In this document: positions 1 through 11,806 of the stretch, in pieces
How the letters are laid out: the number at the start of each line of letters is the position of its first letter
Position numbering within the stretch: the stretch's first letter is position 1
NCBI GenBank assembly: GCA_013398015.1
Contig: VZRR01007634.1
Location: 316,457 to 380,456, forward strand
Length of the DNA: 64,000 bases
Source of the DNA: Oreocharis arfaki
Lineage: Eukaryota; Chordata; Aves; Passeriformes; Paramythiidae
Reading direction: 5' to 3'
Made by a program: the position numbers and the translations under genes
The notes under the pieces: generated by a model
Told to the model about the DNA's origin: nothing
The model's input: only the letters and a program-made list of their open reading frames with translations
The model's database searches: none

Positions 1-253
1 TAGCAGCCGTAGCATCCCCCGAAAGAGAACTCATCAAACCACTTACTTTCTTTCAGTAAAACACCACCACTACTTAAAAAGAGAAAGAAAGAACTTTGCA
101 ACATCTTTGCTTTACAGAAATTGAGAAACATTTTAACAAGACCTCCTGCAGGATAACTTTGAGCAGTGATACCCCCAAAAGACCCTACATTTTTTCCCAC
201 TTCACAGCAAAGAGAACCTGATGTTCTGTTCATAGCTTCTCAGAATTACTTAC

Positions 254-3200
254 TTCGACTTCTTCCCCTGTAGTGTACATGAGCTCTGTCACTAAGTCAA
301 TAGCAGCAGGTTCTCCACAAATGTGGATTTCTTCTGCACAGAGGCCTGAACGAGGTCCAGTGAAATAAAAAGCAAAATGTTACTTGTTTATATACAACAG
401 TAGCATTAGCTAGCTCTTGAAGCATCCAAAAATTGTATTTTGGTTGCTAAACACAGTGAGGACTGTATTTCACCTCCTTCAACCACCCAAACCAGCACCT
501 AAAGCCTCCCTCAGAATACACTAGCTCCTTAGAGCTGCTCTTGTTCTCTTACCAGCAGGTAAGAGTGTTCATTAGTGTGATAATCAGAGCAGCCAATACC
601 TCATTGCATCCTCTTGTCCAAAACAAGAGGTGCCCTCAGCCATTGAACAAATGGATCAAAGCTTTGAGCGTGTTTCATTTACTACTCATGTTTTACTAAC
701 TCCCAAACCATAGCAGAACTGAGAAGTTTTGTTTTCTGCATGAATTCACCCCTAATTCAGTCAGAACAGAAAAGAGAAAAATAGGAAGTGTGACAAATCT
801 GCTGAACTTAGAATAAAAAGCAACAAAAGGAAGGGCCGAGGGGAAATCAGATTCCAAACTTCCGTTCCAAATACGAGGAAAAGGTAAAAATTCCTCTTGA
901 AAAATTCTAAAATTATCAAAATAAGCATTTTTCCTCAAATGTAACAGGTTAATGCAGCTCTATAAATGAGCCATTTGCAATTAACACTATAAAATATCTA
1001 AAGTTGCCATTTTTTAGCAGTATCTCTATATAAGGCAGTCTCTTGAAAACTGGTGTTGTTTTAATTGAACAGACAAGCATACTTCTTGGAAATAGTCAAT
1101 GTAAAAGGACAGCACAATGTAGTAAAGACTCCACATCATCCAAGGAAGGAAAAATAAAAGCCGTCTGAATAAAATTTTAAAAACACATTCATTAAGTAAA
1201 ACATGACAGGTAACTTGCTGTCATGCAGACAAATCCTTTGAGGCAGAGTATCTAACTTGCTGTGAGAAGACATGAAGAAAAAATACTTTTATTTTGCATC
1301 ACATATTATAACCACTTATGACTATACTGACTGCTAAGCTTGAATTTCATGTGCCATTAAGCTAATTCATTGCCAACACAATGAATTCTAGCTTACCTAG
1401 AAGGGCTCTTGTCCAAGCCCAGCCTCTGGCAGGATCTCTGATCATCTGAATTTCATCAATCACAGCAACTTCATCTTAAACAAAAAAAGAACAATATGAT
1501 GCACCAAGGAAGAGCATCTAGAACAGCAGTACAAGATACGAAGGAACTTAGGGGTTTCCTAAAAAAAGGTTGCTCAAACAAAGCTAATCCCCTATCACGA
1601 AAGAGCTATTCTGAGATGATCCAGGTTTCTTCAACTGCTCTATCATAGTCAAGGAATTGTTGAAATAAGAGAGAAAAAAAAAGAGCTCAGCTACTTTTGA
1701 GTGCAAGCAATAACACTCTTAACGATACCACAGATAGGACTGCAACAATTACGTGTACTTACAAGGTGTATTTGTGCTGCACATTTCAATGGTACAAGCA
1801 ACATGAGGAGCCTGTCTGGCATCTTCATTGGCATACACACGCTCTTCTCCTGTCACCAGGTCACATGGCACATTCTAAAGGCATTCAGAAATCTCAGGTT
1901 AAGTTTCTTTAATATAAAAAAATCCCCTTTCCAAAGGGGACAAAATCAGTTTCTTACAGTAGTTTCTAGGATAGTATAATAGAAGCTATCCAGGAAATAA
2001 CTACTCAGCCTTGAGAGACTTGTGCCTTGTATTTAATTCCTATCAGAGCGGAGATTTAATGAAGAGGTGGTATCTGTAATTAGATGCCTTCCCCTACTTC
2101 TGCAGGAGGTTACATATTCCCCTGAGCACTTCAGAGCTGTCACACCTGCCACAACAGAACTGTTAGAAGAGTACAAGGGGCTCATAAAGCAAAGTCCAGT
2201 AGTGAAGGTGCCTTGCAAGCTCCAGTCTGCTCCAGCTCCTTTAGCAATTGCCCTGCTGCCAGCCTGACCTGCTGCCTTATACTCACACAGCAAGAGCTCA
2301 TGAGGATCAGCCGTGAGAGACACACAGCTGAGGCCACCATCCTGCCAGCCCTACACTCCTTGGTGCTAATAGCTTCTCCATCCAAACCTACAACCACCTG
2401 CAGAGCCCTGCTGGAAGCCCTGTTTAAGCTCCAAGGGCCTAAACATGATCCAGGAGCCACCAACTGAAAAGTTCTCACACACAGTAAACACATGGGAGAA
2501 AAGTTCAGTAACCACTACCGAGGAACATCACTGCATGGTACCCACAGTCACTACGTACCACAGTCACACGTGGTACACTACAGGTATCTCCTAGGACAAG
2601 CCAGTCTTTCTCATGTGTTGCTCAGATAGACTGATAACAGGAGTTCCACGTTCTCCATCAACAAGAGAAATCACGACATCACTACTGTACACACACTCTA
2701 CGCTGTATTAACATGTGATATGTTGTTATAATGCTTCAGAATTGTTCTGGTTCTCTGCAGCTGGAAACACACTGGTGAGGAGCCTCCAAAAATATGCCAG
2801 AAGCAATATAAAACACTAATGAAAATTTCCGCTAGGGACCTGATATATAGCACAACTAACAACTTAACACATCTGAATCTGCAGAATTTTTCAAGGACAG
2901 TGAAGTGAAATTTATTTAAACATGGAAGCAGAAGGTGGAGGGGAGTTAAGCAAGGGTAGCTTTTCTTGTATAAGCTATAGTAAAGGTCATAGGCAAAAGA
3001 AGACATGGTGCCTATGCTGAAAAACCTAATAGCAGAACCTGCCTAACCCAGGGAACAACAAATTGCGGAAGAACAGAGGCAGGTCACAAGGATGATGGCA
3101 CAGCACGTGCTTTGGGGACAGCACCATTCCACTGGGGGAAACGATGCTCCATTCTGCTCCTAAAGCAGAAATGCAGAACTGGTTTCACGTGAGCTGACAC

Positions 3201-6200
3201 CACTGCAAAGCAAAGGCATCTGTTCAAGCACAGGGCTCTAGGGACCACCTGGGGCCACTACAGGACTTCATAGACTTGCATTCATGAGACTGTTCCAGTA
3301 CTAAGGATGTTGGTAAGTAATATGACATACTGACAGCATCATTACTCTTTTGGAAGATCTCGTGAGCCAGAAGTTTTAGTGGACCGCAGTATATTCCAGA
3401 TTTGGCTGACAAAAATCTCTGGATAGCATGGTAAGTTTTTCCACTGTTTGTAGGACCAGCATGGAATACTATCTTTCTCTGAATAGCCCTGGCATCTGGA
3501 TACCTAAAGCAAAGACAAAAAAAAAAAAAAAAGCAGATCTGTTGAACATTTATCTGGATATAATCCAGGAGAAATGAGAAATTAGCTTAAGCATTTATTT
3601 ATTAATAGATTTTAATGTGTGTTGAAAGCAGAAATACCAAGTTCTTAGTGACAGTATAAAGAGGTTACTATGTCTTACACATTGATCTTCTAAGTCATAC
3701 AATGCTTTCAGAGATTCTGAGTGAAATTCACACAATGCGTTCAAAATAATTCTCATTACTCCTCCAATTCTCTCTCCTTGAGCTTATCAGTATTTTAATG
3801 TTTTGATGTGCTACTTCCCAAACATATTGTCAGAAAACATCTTCCTGGAAAAGCTACACCAACTCAGTGAATTTCATAGCTGATTTAATCTTACTTTCTT
3901 TTTAATTCACTGTGATGTATCTTGTAAAAAATGTAAGAGTTCCTGACACAAATTACTGTAAAAACAGAGAAATGGATCTGAAAATGTAGCATAATTACAC
4001 TTAAGCCCACAGTCTATGAAGTTCTATGACACTAAGAAAAGAAAACAATGCAACCGCTTCACCACACTGACCAGTTGGGCGGCAGCCTCAAATCGCTGAT
4101 CTTACGCAGATCATCCATGCAGTCCAGCATTGGAAAGATCTGCTTTGCATGCCTCAGGAAAAATGGAAACAGATCATCCACGTGACCTAGAAGAACAAAC
4201 CTTTTCAGAAAGTTTGTGTGCTTGAGTGTGTACTTCCATAATACACTTTGAAAAAAAAATTTCTACTACTTCCACCCCACACTTATGTAATCCTTTCAAC
4301 TTCTGGCTCTCTACAAAGTTCAATAATTATCTCAGAAAAGGAAACTAACACAAGTGCATGGACTCATTTAGCAATGGAATACAAACGCAATAATATGAAA
4401 AAATGCATCTCATTTCAGCATACTCACTCTGGCCAGCCTACTTGCCTAGAGAACTTCTAAGTAAAATGAGAAACTGCAGAAACGCTGGATGAGAAACAGC
4501 TTTTCTGTCCTAAGAAGATTTTGGCCCTTTCTAAAGGCCTTTTCCTAAATTAATATCCCCGGTAGGAATAAAATAAAATAGAAGCATTTAAAGAGATTTT
4601 ATGAATAAACAGAGAAAAACAGATTAGCAGATTCTCTAAGCTAGAGAGACTTAGGATGCTGGTTCCAAATTATAAGTTTCCAATCCCTAGGAGAGAAAAT
4701 AAAAATACTAAAATCAACTCAGAAGAGAAATTCAGGCTCATTCTTCCGAATGTTTGCAGAGTAGACAGGTGGGCCTTAAAGGTCTCATTTCAGGTCACAC
4801 TCCAACTGTGCAGCTCTCATAGAATTTCAAAGAACTATCTTGATCTAAAAATCTGTTATTATCCAACATATACAAAAAGAAAAAGCAGTGGTTTTGGGTT
4901 TGTTGGAGTTTTTTTGCTTTGGGAGGGAATGTTCTACTTGGCGGGGGGGGGGGGGTTAAAATTGAGAATTCAATGAATAAAAATTATTGTGGAAATTTTT
5001 TTTAAAATGTAATGTATTTAATTACCATCTTCAGACAAGCAAATCCCAAATTTAACAAATTCAGTATTTCCGTATATGAGTTTTAAGGCATAATAATCAT
5101 ATATAACTAAACAAGGAGCGGAAATAAGAAAATCCTGTGGAACGTTTTATGCACAAGCAACATAATGAGACAATTTCCTAAGATCACCAACATTTAAAAT
5201 CTACACATTTACATTTTAAGACAAAACTAACAGCAACTGTAACCTTTAAATTCCCATCACAAAAACACACACTATGCAGCTCAAACCCCGGAGAAAGCTC
5301 ATTCTGCTGTTCCCAGCTGGCATGACCTGTCAGTTAAGGGCTGTTAATTACAACACAGGATGCACTAAGCAGGCAAACACACCCCTGTGAGTGCCACAGG
5401 GAAGCAGAGCACTGTCACAAACCTGTCCCTAAAGCCACTTGGCCGGGAGAAAGCTCTCCAAGTGCCCCCTAGTGACAACTGGATTTTTAATAGAGGAATA
5501 AACAGAATAGTACTGTTTTCATTTCAGCCCTGAACAGATGCTGTACCACAAAAGGCTGCTTCTTGCTAACACCTCCACATCTTTCATTTCCACTTCAGAA
5601 GATTTAAGAACAGAACAATCCCTCCTAGAATGGGCACAAATGTTTCTGATAGGGAAGCAGAGATTTTTAATCTCTCTGACAGCGTAGTAGGGGGTCCATA
5701 TGTACGTAGGTAAGAATACAGGGCAAAACCAAATAAAAATGCACATTTTATTTTACAAGCACTCCAGATACTTGCCTGCACCACAGCATATATCATTGAG
5801 AATAATATGCAAATCAGCACTCACAGAACTAGATTCCATTATATACTTCCTAAAGCTTATAAATGCTTGGTGAAAGAGGCGAGCTGCAAAGAAAAAAAAG
5901 GAACACAATGAATGTGGACAGAACCAGAAAACTCCATTTGTAAACACCCAATAAAACACTGAAGCGATTCATTAAAAACCTACACCTTAATATAAGCTAC
6001 TAGAAGTAAAGATAAAGGTTATTTGAACCAAATGGCAGAGGCAATGTAAAGAAGCGGTGTTGTGATGAAAAGATCACATACAAAAATATCTAATACCACG
6101 TCTAAATTAAAACAGATTTCACATTAAAATAATACATACTTCAAACATTTTCTTACCATCTAGTCCATTTTCTGCTCCTAGTCTTTGAATTTCTTTTCTT

Positions 6201-9200
6201 TTGTAGAACTTGTTTAAGTTTTTTAGAACTTCACCTGTAGAAAAAGAATAATCTTTTTTTTAGCTTCTTCAAAATTAAATCACATTCTCCTGGCCCAAAG
6301 ATCTTGGTTACAGTCTCCTTACTCTGAAGAGAAGGAATCTTTCCATGCTGAACAGACTCAAGTGAACTCTCCCTAATTCAAATACAATCAATGAGTGAGA
6401 TTTGGGCTATTGTGAAGAAGGACAACCTCCAACTGCAGCAGAGTAAGAACTGCCATGAAGATGACGCCAGCCATCCCCCCCGGTACTTGATAGGAAAGCA
6501 TAAAGTTGGGAGTGTGCAGCTAACAAGTCATGGAACAAGCTAATTAATGTTTTGGGGTGGGGTTTTGTTTGCTTTTTATCAGCACCTATCAGGAGGTTTT
6601 AATATGAAAAGCAAATCTGCTTGAACTACTTGGTGACAGCTTTCAATAAACATCCTGAGGCATATTCTTCCTTCCACCCTGCTTCCAAGACAGACTCTTC
6701 AGAAAGATCAGGTAAACCAGACACTGTAGTCTTTCTTTTCTCAGGTTAAATAAAAGGAGAGAAGGAAAAAACATATTCTTCATATATATCACAAGTTACT
6801 CAGCTTTGTTTGAATAAAATCTCTTACAAATTTATTAATAAACTCTTTCCCTCCCCTAAAAGGCAAGTTCAGTGTTGCAACAAAATTGCATTTACTCAAG
6901 TACACGCTGATTTTAGCTCATTAAATATTAGTTAAATGACAGTGCAAAAAGATGTGTCCTCTTTCCATATACAGCAGATCAGAAATTCACAAAAAATCTA
7001 GCAAATTTCATGGACATCTGTTCATGAGCTTACACTATTCTAAAAACTCAAGTCTATGAACCCGGCATTGTAAAATGCTAGGAGTGATAAATGTAGCAAA
7101 TGCCTGGTGCCAGCACAAGTCACTGGACACAACATTGCCAAGCTCTGCTCTCTGCAACTAACTCCATAATTTTCTGACATGACATGGAAAGCTTCGCATG
7201 AGATCAACCTTAAATTATTGAAAGATTGCCTCTCTAAAAAGTTATAACAGAGATAGTCCACTTGGCACAACGAAAATCACCAGCTGACAAGAATATGATA
7301 AATATAAGTGCACATCCCAAGCCCCATGCACAGCTACAGGAGTCTCTTAATGGATTAAAGCACAATCTGAAATGTTCCCAAACGCAACAAAGCAAAGCCG
7401 TCAGCAGGATTTCCTACGAAGGCATCCACACTCACGTTTAAGGGCCCCGAAATCAAAGACAGATAGGAAAACAGTGCAGTATAAGAAAGCACGGGGCTGA
7501 ATACTCCTCAGAGCTTCCCTGAGAAGCTCTAGCAATTAACACATCATCAGCACGCAGCTAAATTCACAGCCCATTGGCCTTTACTACAAGATTAAAAGGT
7601 CAATGCCAAAACATGTTACTATCCAAGGCAACATGACATTGGGACCATGCAGCCCCACAACCAAGGTCATGATCCTTCCTAAGCACAAACACTTGTCTTA
7701 ACAATAAGGTAAATCAAAACAATATAAAGCTGGCATTGCAGTGCATGGGAGCTTAATCAAACTGCACATACGGGTAGCAATCGGGGTACACACTCAGGAC
7801 ATCTGTGTCCTGTCTCAATCACCACCCATTTTACCATTCACTTCCGTTTTGAGATTTCCCTTTGTTTACCATTTCCTCATTCTAGAACTGTGTTTTAGAT
7901 CTTACTCCTCAATTACTTTGACTTCTCAATAGCATTTTTAAAGTTCTCTGTAAAAAGACAGCCCCACTGCAGTAAAGGTCAGGAATCATGCAGTTAGCTT
8001 CCAATGTATCAGATTCATTTAGATGTTTCAACCCTGTTTGCAGGAAGGCTTTTGAGTCATATCCCTGTACCTCCAATGACAACAATCCACTGCAGTCAGG
8101 CTGTATGCTACCACTGGGGCAGCTGAACTGCTTTATTTTAGAATTCCTCCCCAACTATTAGACTCCCATCGTCCAGCCCAAGCAACCCTGTGCAACCTAA
8201 CTAACACTCCTGTTCAGGTATCTCCTGTTTCTGCTACGGGAATTACTGCCAATACTGGTCCCTCCTGACTTGCACTTCTCACAAGTAAGCACAGCCCCAT
8301 GGTCTGACAATTGCAGCCACAGAACTGACATTCAATGACAACTAATACAGAAGATACATACACCAAAATCGAAAGCATTCATCAGCACTCACAGTGATAC
8401 ACTTCCTATGAAGTCATGGAAAACAGAGCAGCGAATTCAGTCCAGGTTTCTTACAAAGTTTTTACAAAACTGGCTTTACAAAAGTAAGCTTCTAAAAAGA
8501 CTTTTAGTCTGTAATCACTCTCACTTGAGCAAGTAACAAGCTAACAAGATGATTCACACTGGAATAACGCTCACTAACAAAGTTTCTTTACAAGCCGTAA
8601 CCAGAAAGCTCATAAATACACATCTTTCTTTATTGAATCTAGTTCAGTACTTGGCAGCAGAATCTGACAAAGCATCTTCATCTAAAATATAAAAAAAACC
8701 AGATGCATAATACTGTGTGTGGTCAGAACCTGAAGGGGGGAAGCAGAGAAAGACTATTTATTTCACTTTTTTAAAATGGCTACATGTTAAGGAAGGTCTT
8801 GTCCAGTTTTCTGTAACATTATTGGGTTTCAAAATACCAGTACTTTTAAAATACATTCTTGTTTTCCCAAAATATTGCTGACAGCAACGAAGAGAGCACT
8901 AGAGGCCAACAAGCCAGATGAGCAACACACAGGTCACCCTGTGGCTGCTATTCCTTGCCAGTCTCACACGGAAGAACTTCAGCTGTTTGAGGTATGTAGT
9001 TTTCACCTGTGGGAGCGCACATAATTTTAGCCAATCCGTTAACTGTCAGCAACTTAGCAAAGACCAAAGAAAATCTATACTTTTTTTCCCAGAGCATTTC
9101 AGCTGTACCTTTGAAGAAATCCAACATAACTGCTCCTCTAAGAAATGAGACAACAGGTAATGTACAAGTAAGAAGCCATCACTCATCTTTACTGGCACCT

Positions 9201-11806
9201 GAGGAATGCACTAGTCATATAAAAGACAAGTCTGACTACACAGATTTTTGCATTACAGCTATTCAAGATTCTTCTTCCTAACTAGGTTTTTTTTTTTAGC
9301 TTTCAAGGCCAAATATTCTTTTCTCCACAGTTCTGAACAATTAAGATCATTTTCCCATGCTTCCTATACTCTGGAGTTAATATAAATAACAGGCCATCAG
9401 AACACTTAATTAGGAGAAGACATGAAAAATATTTCCATTTGCACCCTTAATGCTTTCGGCTCAGCAAACATCAAAAGAATCAAGATACCTCTTATTTACC
9501 AGATCTGTAAAGATCATGGAGTCGTAAGATCACAGAACTGTCTGGGTTGGAAGGGACCTTAAAGACCATCTTGCTCCAATCCCCTGCCATGGGCAGAGAC
9601 ACCTTTCACTAGCCCAGGCTGCTCCAAACCTCATCCAACCTGGCCTCGAACACTTCCAGGGACGCTGCAGCCACAGCTTCTCTGGGCAACCTGTGCCAGG
9701 GCCTCACCTTCTTCACAGGGAAGAATTTCTTCCTAATACCCGATCTAAACCTACCCTCTGTCCATTTGAAGCCATTCCCCCTTGTCCTATCACTTTGCCC
9801 ACTTTTGATCTAGGCACATTCGCACACAGACAACCTCCTTTGTCTGTAACGTCAATATTCAAGGAAACTATGCCTTTTAAGTTCAGATAAAGTTAAGGTT
9901 CTGGAATGCACAAGATTGCAGTTTGGCTGCGGGACCCGCCCCAAGCCAAACACCTTTACCCTGACCGCGCCAAAAAACAGAATGGAGGAAATAGGCCAGC
10001 AGAGCGTGTCCTCCACACGCGGCACGTCTACTGGCCCCAGTCAATCAGAGAGTATTCTGAGCTGGAAGGTACCCACACGGATCATCAAAAATCCAACTCC
10101 TGGCCCGGCCCAGCACAGCCCCACGAATGCCACCACATGCCGGTGTCATCTCACTCAACAGCCTTCATCCCACTTCACCTTCATGGGCACGAGCAGCTAC
10201 CCGGTCAGACAACCTCCAGGGAAGGACCCCCTGCTCTTAAGGGGAGGTCCTTCTGACCCCAGGAAAGGACCCGAGAGCAGCACGGGCCAGTTCCCTCAGC
10301 CCTCAGGAGGGTCACAGAATCACAGGATCAATTAAGTTCGAAAAGACCTCTAAGATCATCGAGTCTAACCTACGACAGAACACTACCTTGTACACCAGAG
10401 CAAAGCACTGAGTGCCACATGACTGTCCTTAAACACCTCCAGAGATGGTAACTCCACCACCTCGCTGGGCAGCCCCTTCCAATGTTTAATCATTCTTCCT
10501 GTGAAGAAATTTCTCCCAATGTCCAACCTAAACCTCCCCTGGCACAGCTTGAGGCCGTTTCCTCTTCCCCCGTCGTTGTTCCCTATGAGCAGAGCCCGAC
10601 CCCCATCTGGCTGCAGCCTCCTGTCAGGGAGTTGTAGAGAGCAAGGTGTCCCTTGAGCCTCCTCTCCTCCTGGCCGAGCCTTCCCAGCTCCCTCAGCCGC
10701 TCATCAGATTTTTGCTGCAGCCCCTTCCCCAGCTGCGTTGTCCTTCCGTGGACTCACTCGAGCTCCTCAACGACCTTCCTGAATTGAGCGGCCCAGAGCT
10801 GGACACAGCGCTCGAGGTGCAGCCTCAAGTCCGCCTACGGTGCTGGCGGGCGAGGGCGGACAAGGCCTCATGGTCAGTGCCCGAGGACCTCCCCCCACAC
10901 ACACCTGTCCCCTCACAGTCCCGCCCGCACTTACCCTTGTCGAGGGGTCGCGTGAGCTCGGCGCCCACGTCTTCTTCGGCCGCGCCACCGAGGCCGGGCT
11001 TCAGCGGCACGGGCACGAAGAGCGAGGTGTCGGGGGCGCGGGAGGCGCCGCCGTCCCCGGAGGAGGCCGATGATGAGGACGATGATGAGGACGCGGTGGG
11101 GCGCGCGCGGGGAGCGCCGCCGCCATGTCGGAGCACGAGACCCGCGCGNGCCATGTCGGAGCACGAGCCCCGCGCGCGCCGGGAGCCGCCGCAACAGCAG
11201 CCACGCGCAGCGACTCATCCGCGGACAAGGGCGGCGGCGCGCCCAACACGTCATCGCCCTGCGCCCCAACAGCGCACCTGCGCGTGCGCGGCACCGACCC
11301 ATCACCCCCCACACACACTCCCCCCACACACCCCGCCCCCCGCTGGGTGCCCTCAAGAGCGGCAGCGCGCACCAAACACAGACAACCCCGGTTTAGTGAG
11401 AATACAGCTGGTTTAATAATTCAAATAGCAGCTCAGGATGTTTTCCCCCCACTCGTTATACATGGCTGCACAATCTGAGGCTGGTTAAGTACAATCAAGA
11501 TTTTCAAAATCATCGTTCCTAGGTTTACAACATGCAAGTGACCATGAAAATATTTGGCTTTTTTTTTTTTTAACTTTATTCTTTTAAGTTTCTGAACAGG
11601 CACTTACNNNNNNNNNNNNNNNNNNNNNNNNNNNNNNNNNNNNNNNNNNNNNNNNNNNNNNNNNNNNNNNNNNNNNNNNAGGCCGATGAGGAGGACGATG
11701 ATGAGGACGCGGCGGGGCGCGCGCGGGGAGCGCCGCCGCCATGTCGGAGCACGAGCCCCGCGCGCGCCGGGAGCCGCCGCAACAGCAGCCACGCGCAGCG
11801 ACTCAT
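254..11806 (-). CDS. SUPV3L1: SUPV3L1, mitochondrial ATP-dependent RNA helicase, 5' part (exons 1-8)
   Basis: Suv3 unwinds RNA in the mitochondrial matrix and works with PNPase in RNA turnover (family knowledge). Exons in transcript order: 11806-10935 (exon 1, disrupted by an assembly duplication), 6234-6157, 5883-5776, 4186-4072, 3503-3335, 1874-1763, 1474-1397 and 345-254. Phases join without error, and with the duplicated block removed they give 336 codons. The N-terminus is Arg-rich without acidic residues ([17 protein letters not shown]), as in a mitochondrial presequence. Helicase motif I GPTNSGKT lies near residues 202-209 and motif II DEIQ near 286-289; both are typical of Suv3. Exon 8 ends in TTGEEVE at phase 0, so the remaining helicase core and C-terminal domain lie left of base 1. 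Bases 1-253 are intron with nothing else visible. Most introns show no gene-like content; intron 1 (6235-10934) holds CR1 fragments. Confidence 0.95.
1397..1474 (-). CDS. SUPV3L1: SUPV3L1 exon 7, motif II (DEIQ)
   Basis: Encodes [21 protein letters not shown] and then TRALLG. DEIQ is the Suv3 form of the Walker B box. The donor CTAG|GTAAGC and the acceptor TTTAAG are both clear. Confidence 0.95.
3335..3503 (-). CDS. SUPV3L1: SUPV3L1 exon 5, ATP-binding motif I
   Basis: Encodes [16 protein letters not shown], then the nucleotide-binding loop GPTNSGKT, and then [19 protein letters not shown]. These are the most conserved segments of the Suv3 RecA1 domain. The Lys and Thr of the loop contact ATP phosphates in this superfamily. 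Acceptor TTTAG at 3504-3505; donor GATGCT|GTCAGT, a slightly weak donor. Confidence 0.95.
5776..5883 (-). CDS. SUPV3L1: SUPV3L1 exon 3 with a GC splice donor
   Basis: Encodes [18 protein letters not shown] and then [13 protein letters not shown], close to the human protein. The acceptor is TTTGCAG at 5884-5885. The only donor that keeps the frame with exon 4 ([18 protein letters not shown]) is CAG|GCAAGT at 5775-5774, a U2-type GC-AG intron with otherwise perfect consensus. No GT donor nearby preserves both the frame and the homology. Confidence 0.9.
9513..9800 (-). repeat. CR1 LINE, 5'-truncated 3' end
   Basis: The plus strand reads GATCACAGAACTGTCTGGGT and GGAAGGGACCTTAAAGA, the reverse complement of the 3' end of avian CR1. 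It continues through the usual Leu/Pro-rich segment to about 9800. It lies in SUPV3L1 intron 1. Ends are approximate. Confidence 0.9.
10044..10165 (-). repeat. CR1 LINE short fragment, second subfamily
   Basis: Contains GAGCTGGAAGGTACCCACAC followed by GATCATCAAAAATCCAACTC and CTGGCCC. This corresponds to a CR1 3' subfamily with the 'gagttggaagggacccacaaggatcatcgagtccaactcctggccc' pattern, here diverged. It lies in SUPV3L1 intron 1 between two other CR1 pieces. Confidence 0.7.
10312..10831 (-). repeat. CR1 LINE, longer truncated copy next to SUPV3L1 exon 1
   Basis: Starts with GTCACAGAATCACAGGATCA and AAAAGACCTCTAAGATCATC, then runs through CR1 3' sequence to about GCTGGACACAGCGCTCGAGG. Its deep end is roughly 100 bases from the exon 1 splice donor at 10935, so it sits in the promoter-proximal part of intron 1. 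Confidence 0.9.
10840..11400 (-). promoter_or_regulatory. SUPV3L1: CpG-rich SUPV3L1 promoter and exon 1 region
   Basis: Very high GC with dense CG dinucleotides covers exon 1 and its upstream side, here in the left copy; the right copy is at about 11680-11960. No TATA box is seen. The CpG-rich stretch directly joins AT-richer sequence that belongs to the VPS26A 3' side. Confidence 0.6.
10935..11218 (-). CDS. SUPV3L1: SUPV3L1 exon 1, left copy, broken by a misassembly
   Basis: Read upward from the donor at 10935 (AAGG|GTAAGT), the frame encodes LDK preceded by [10 protein letters not shown] and TSLFVP, which match human SUPV3L1. The same frame continues through a serine run, encoded by repeated TCC/TCA/TCG codons, up to base 11148. 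At the single n (11149) about 30 bases are repeated and the frame is lost. An ATG at 11218 begins [11 protein letters not shown] but is out of register with the downstream part. The copy right of the gap has the same ATG at 11806 in the correct frame. Joining 10935-11148 to 11765-11806 gives 256 coding bases, and this length fits the phase of exon 2. Confidence 0.85.
11575..11580 (-). terminator. VPS26A: Possible distal VPS26A poly(A) signal (left copy only)
   Basis: AATAAA on the minus strand after a long T run. In the duplicate copy the same place reads AAAAAA, so either one copy has an error or the two are alleles. The duplication makes this call uncertain. Confidence 0.3.
11608..11679. 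other. Assembly gap of 72 n
   Basis: A run of unknown bases inside the duplicated block. On the overlap evidence it probably stands for no missing sequence. Confidence 0.99.

Larger units (their letters stand above)
11149..11764. other. False assembly duplication around SUPV3L1 exon 1
   Basis: Bases 11151-11607 recur at 11739-12196 with one extra T in a T run and three substitutions. Bases 11070-11148 recur at about 11680-11764. The right-hand piece therefore spans the end of the left contig and all of the middle piece. Removing 11149-11764 leaves one intact SUPV3L1 exon 1 in frame, so the duplication is best read as a misplaced overlapping contig. The single n at 11149 and the 72-n run mark the joins. 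Confidence 0.88.

Noticed and set aside
4943..4955. Run of 13 G as a quadruplex or control element
   Set aside because: A simple homopolymer in an intron with no further structure.
7500..7550. Possible C/D box snoRNA in a SUPV3L1 intron
   Set aside because: A TGATGA and a CTGA occur, but the spacing is too short and no terminal stem or guide is apparent.
10646..11416. 256-codon plus-strand frame over the CpG region
   Set aside because: It is the antisense of SUPV3L1 exon 1 and of a CR1 element, Pro/Arg-rich because of GC content.
11149..11764. Genuine tandem duplication of SUPV3L1 exon 1
   Set aside because: Near identity over the whole block, the n-marked joins and the restored frame on removal point to an assembly error.
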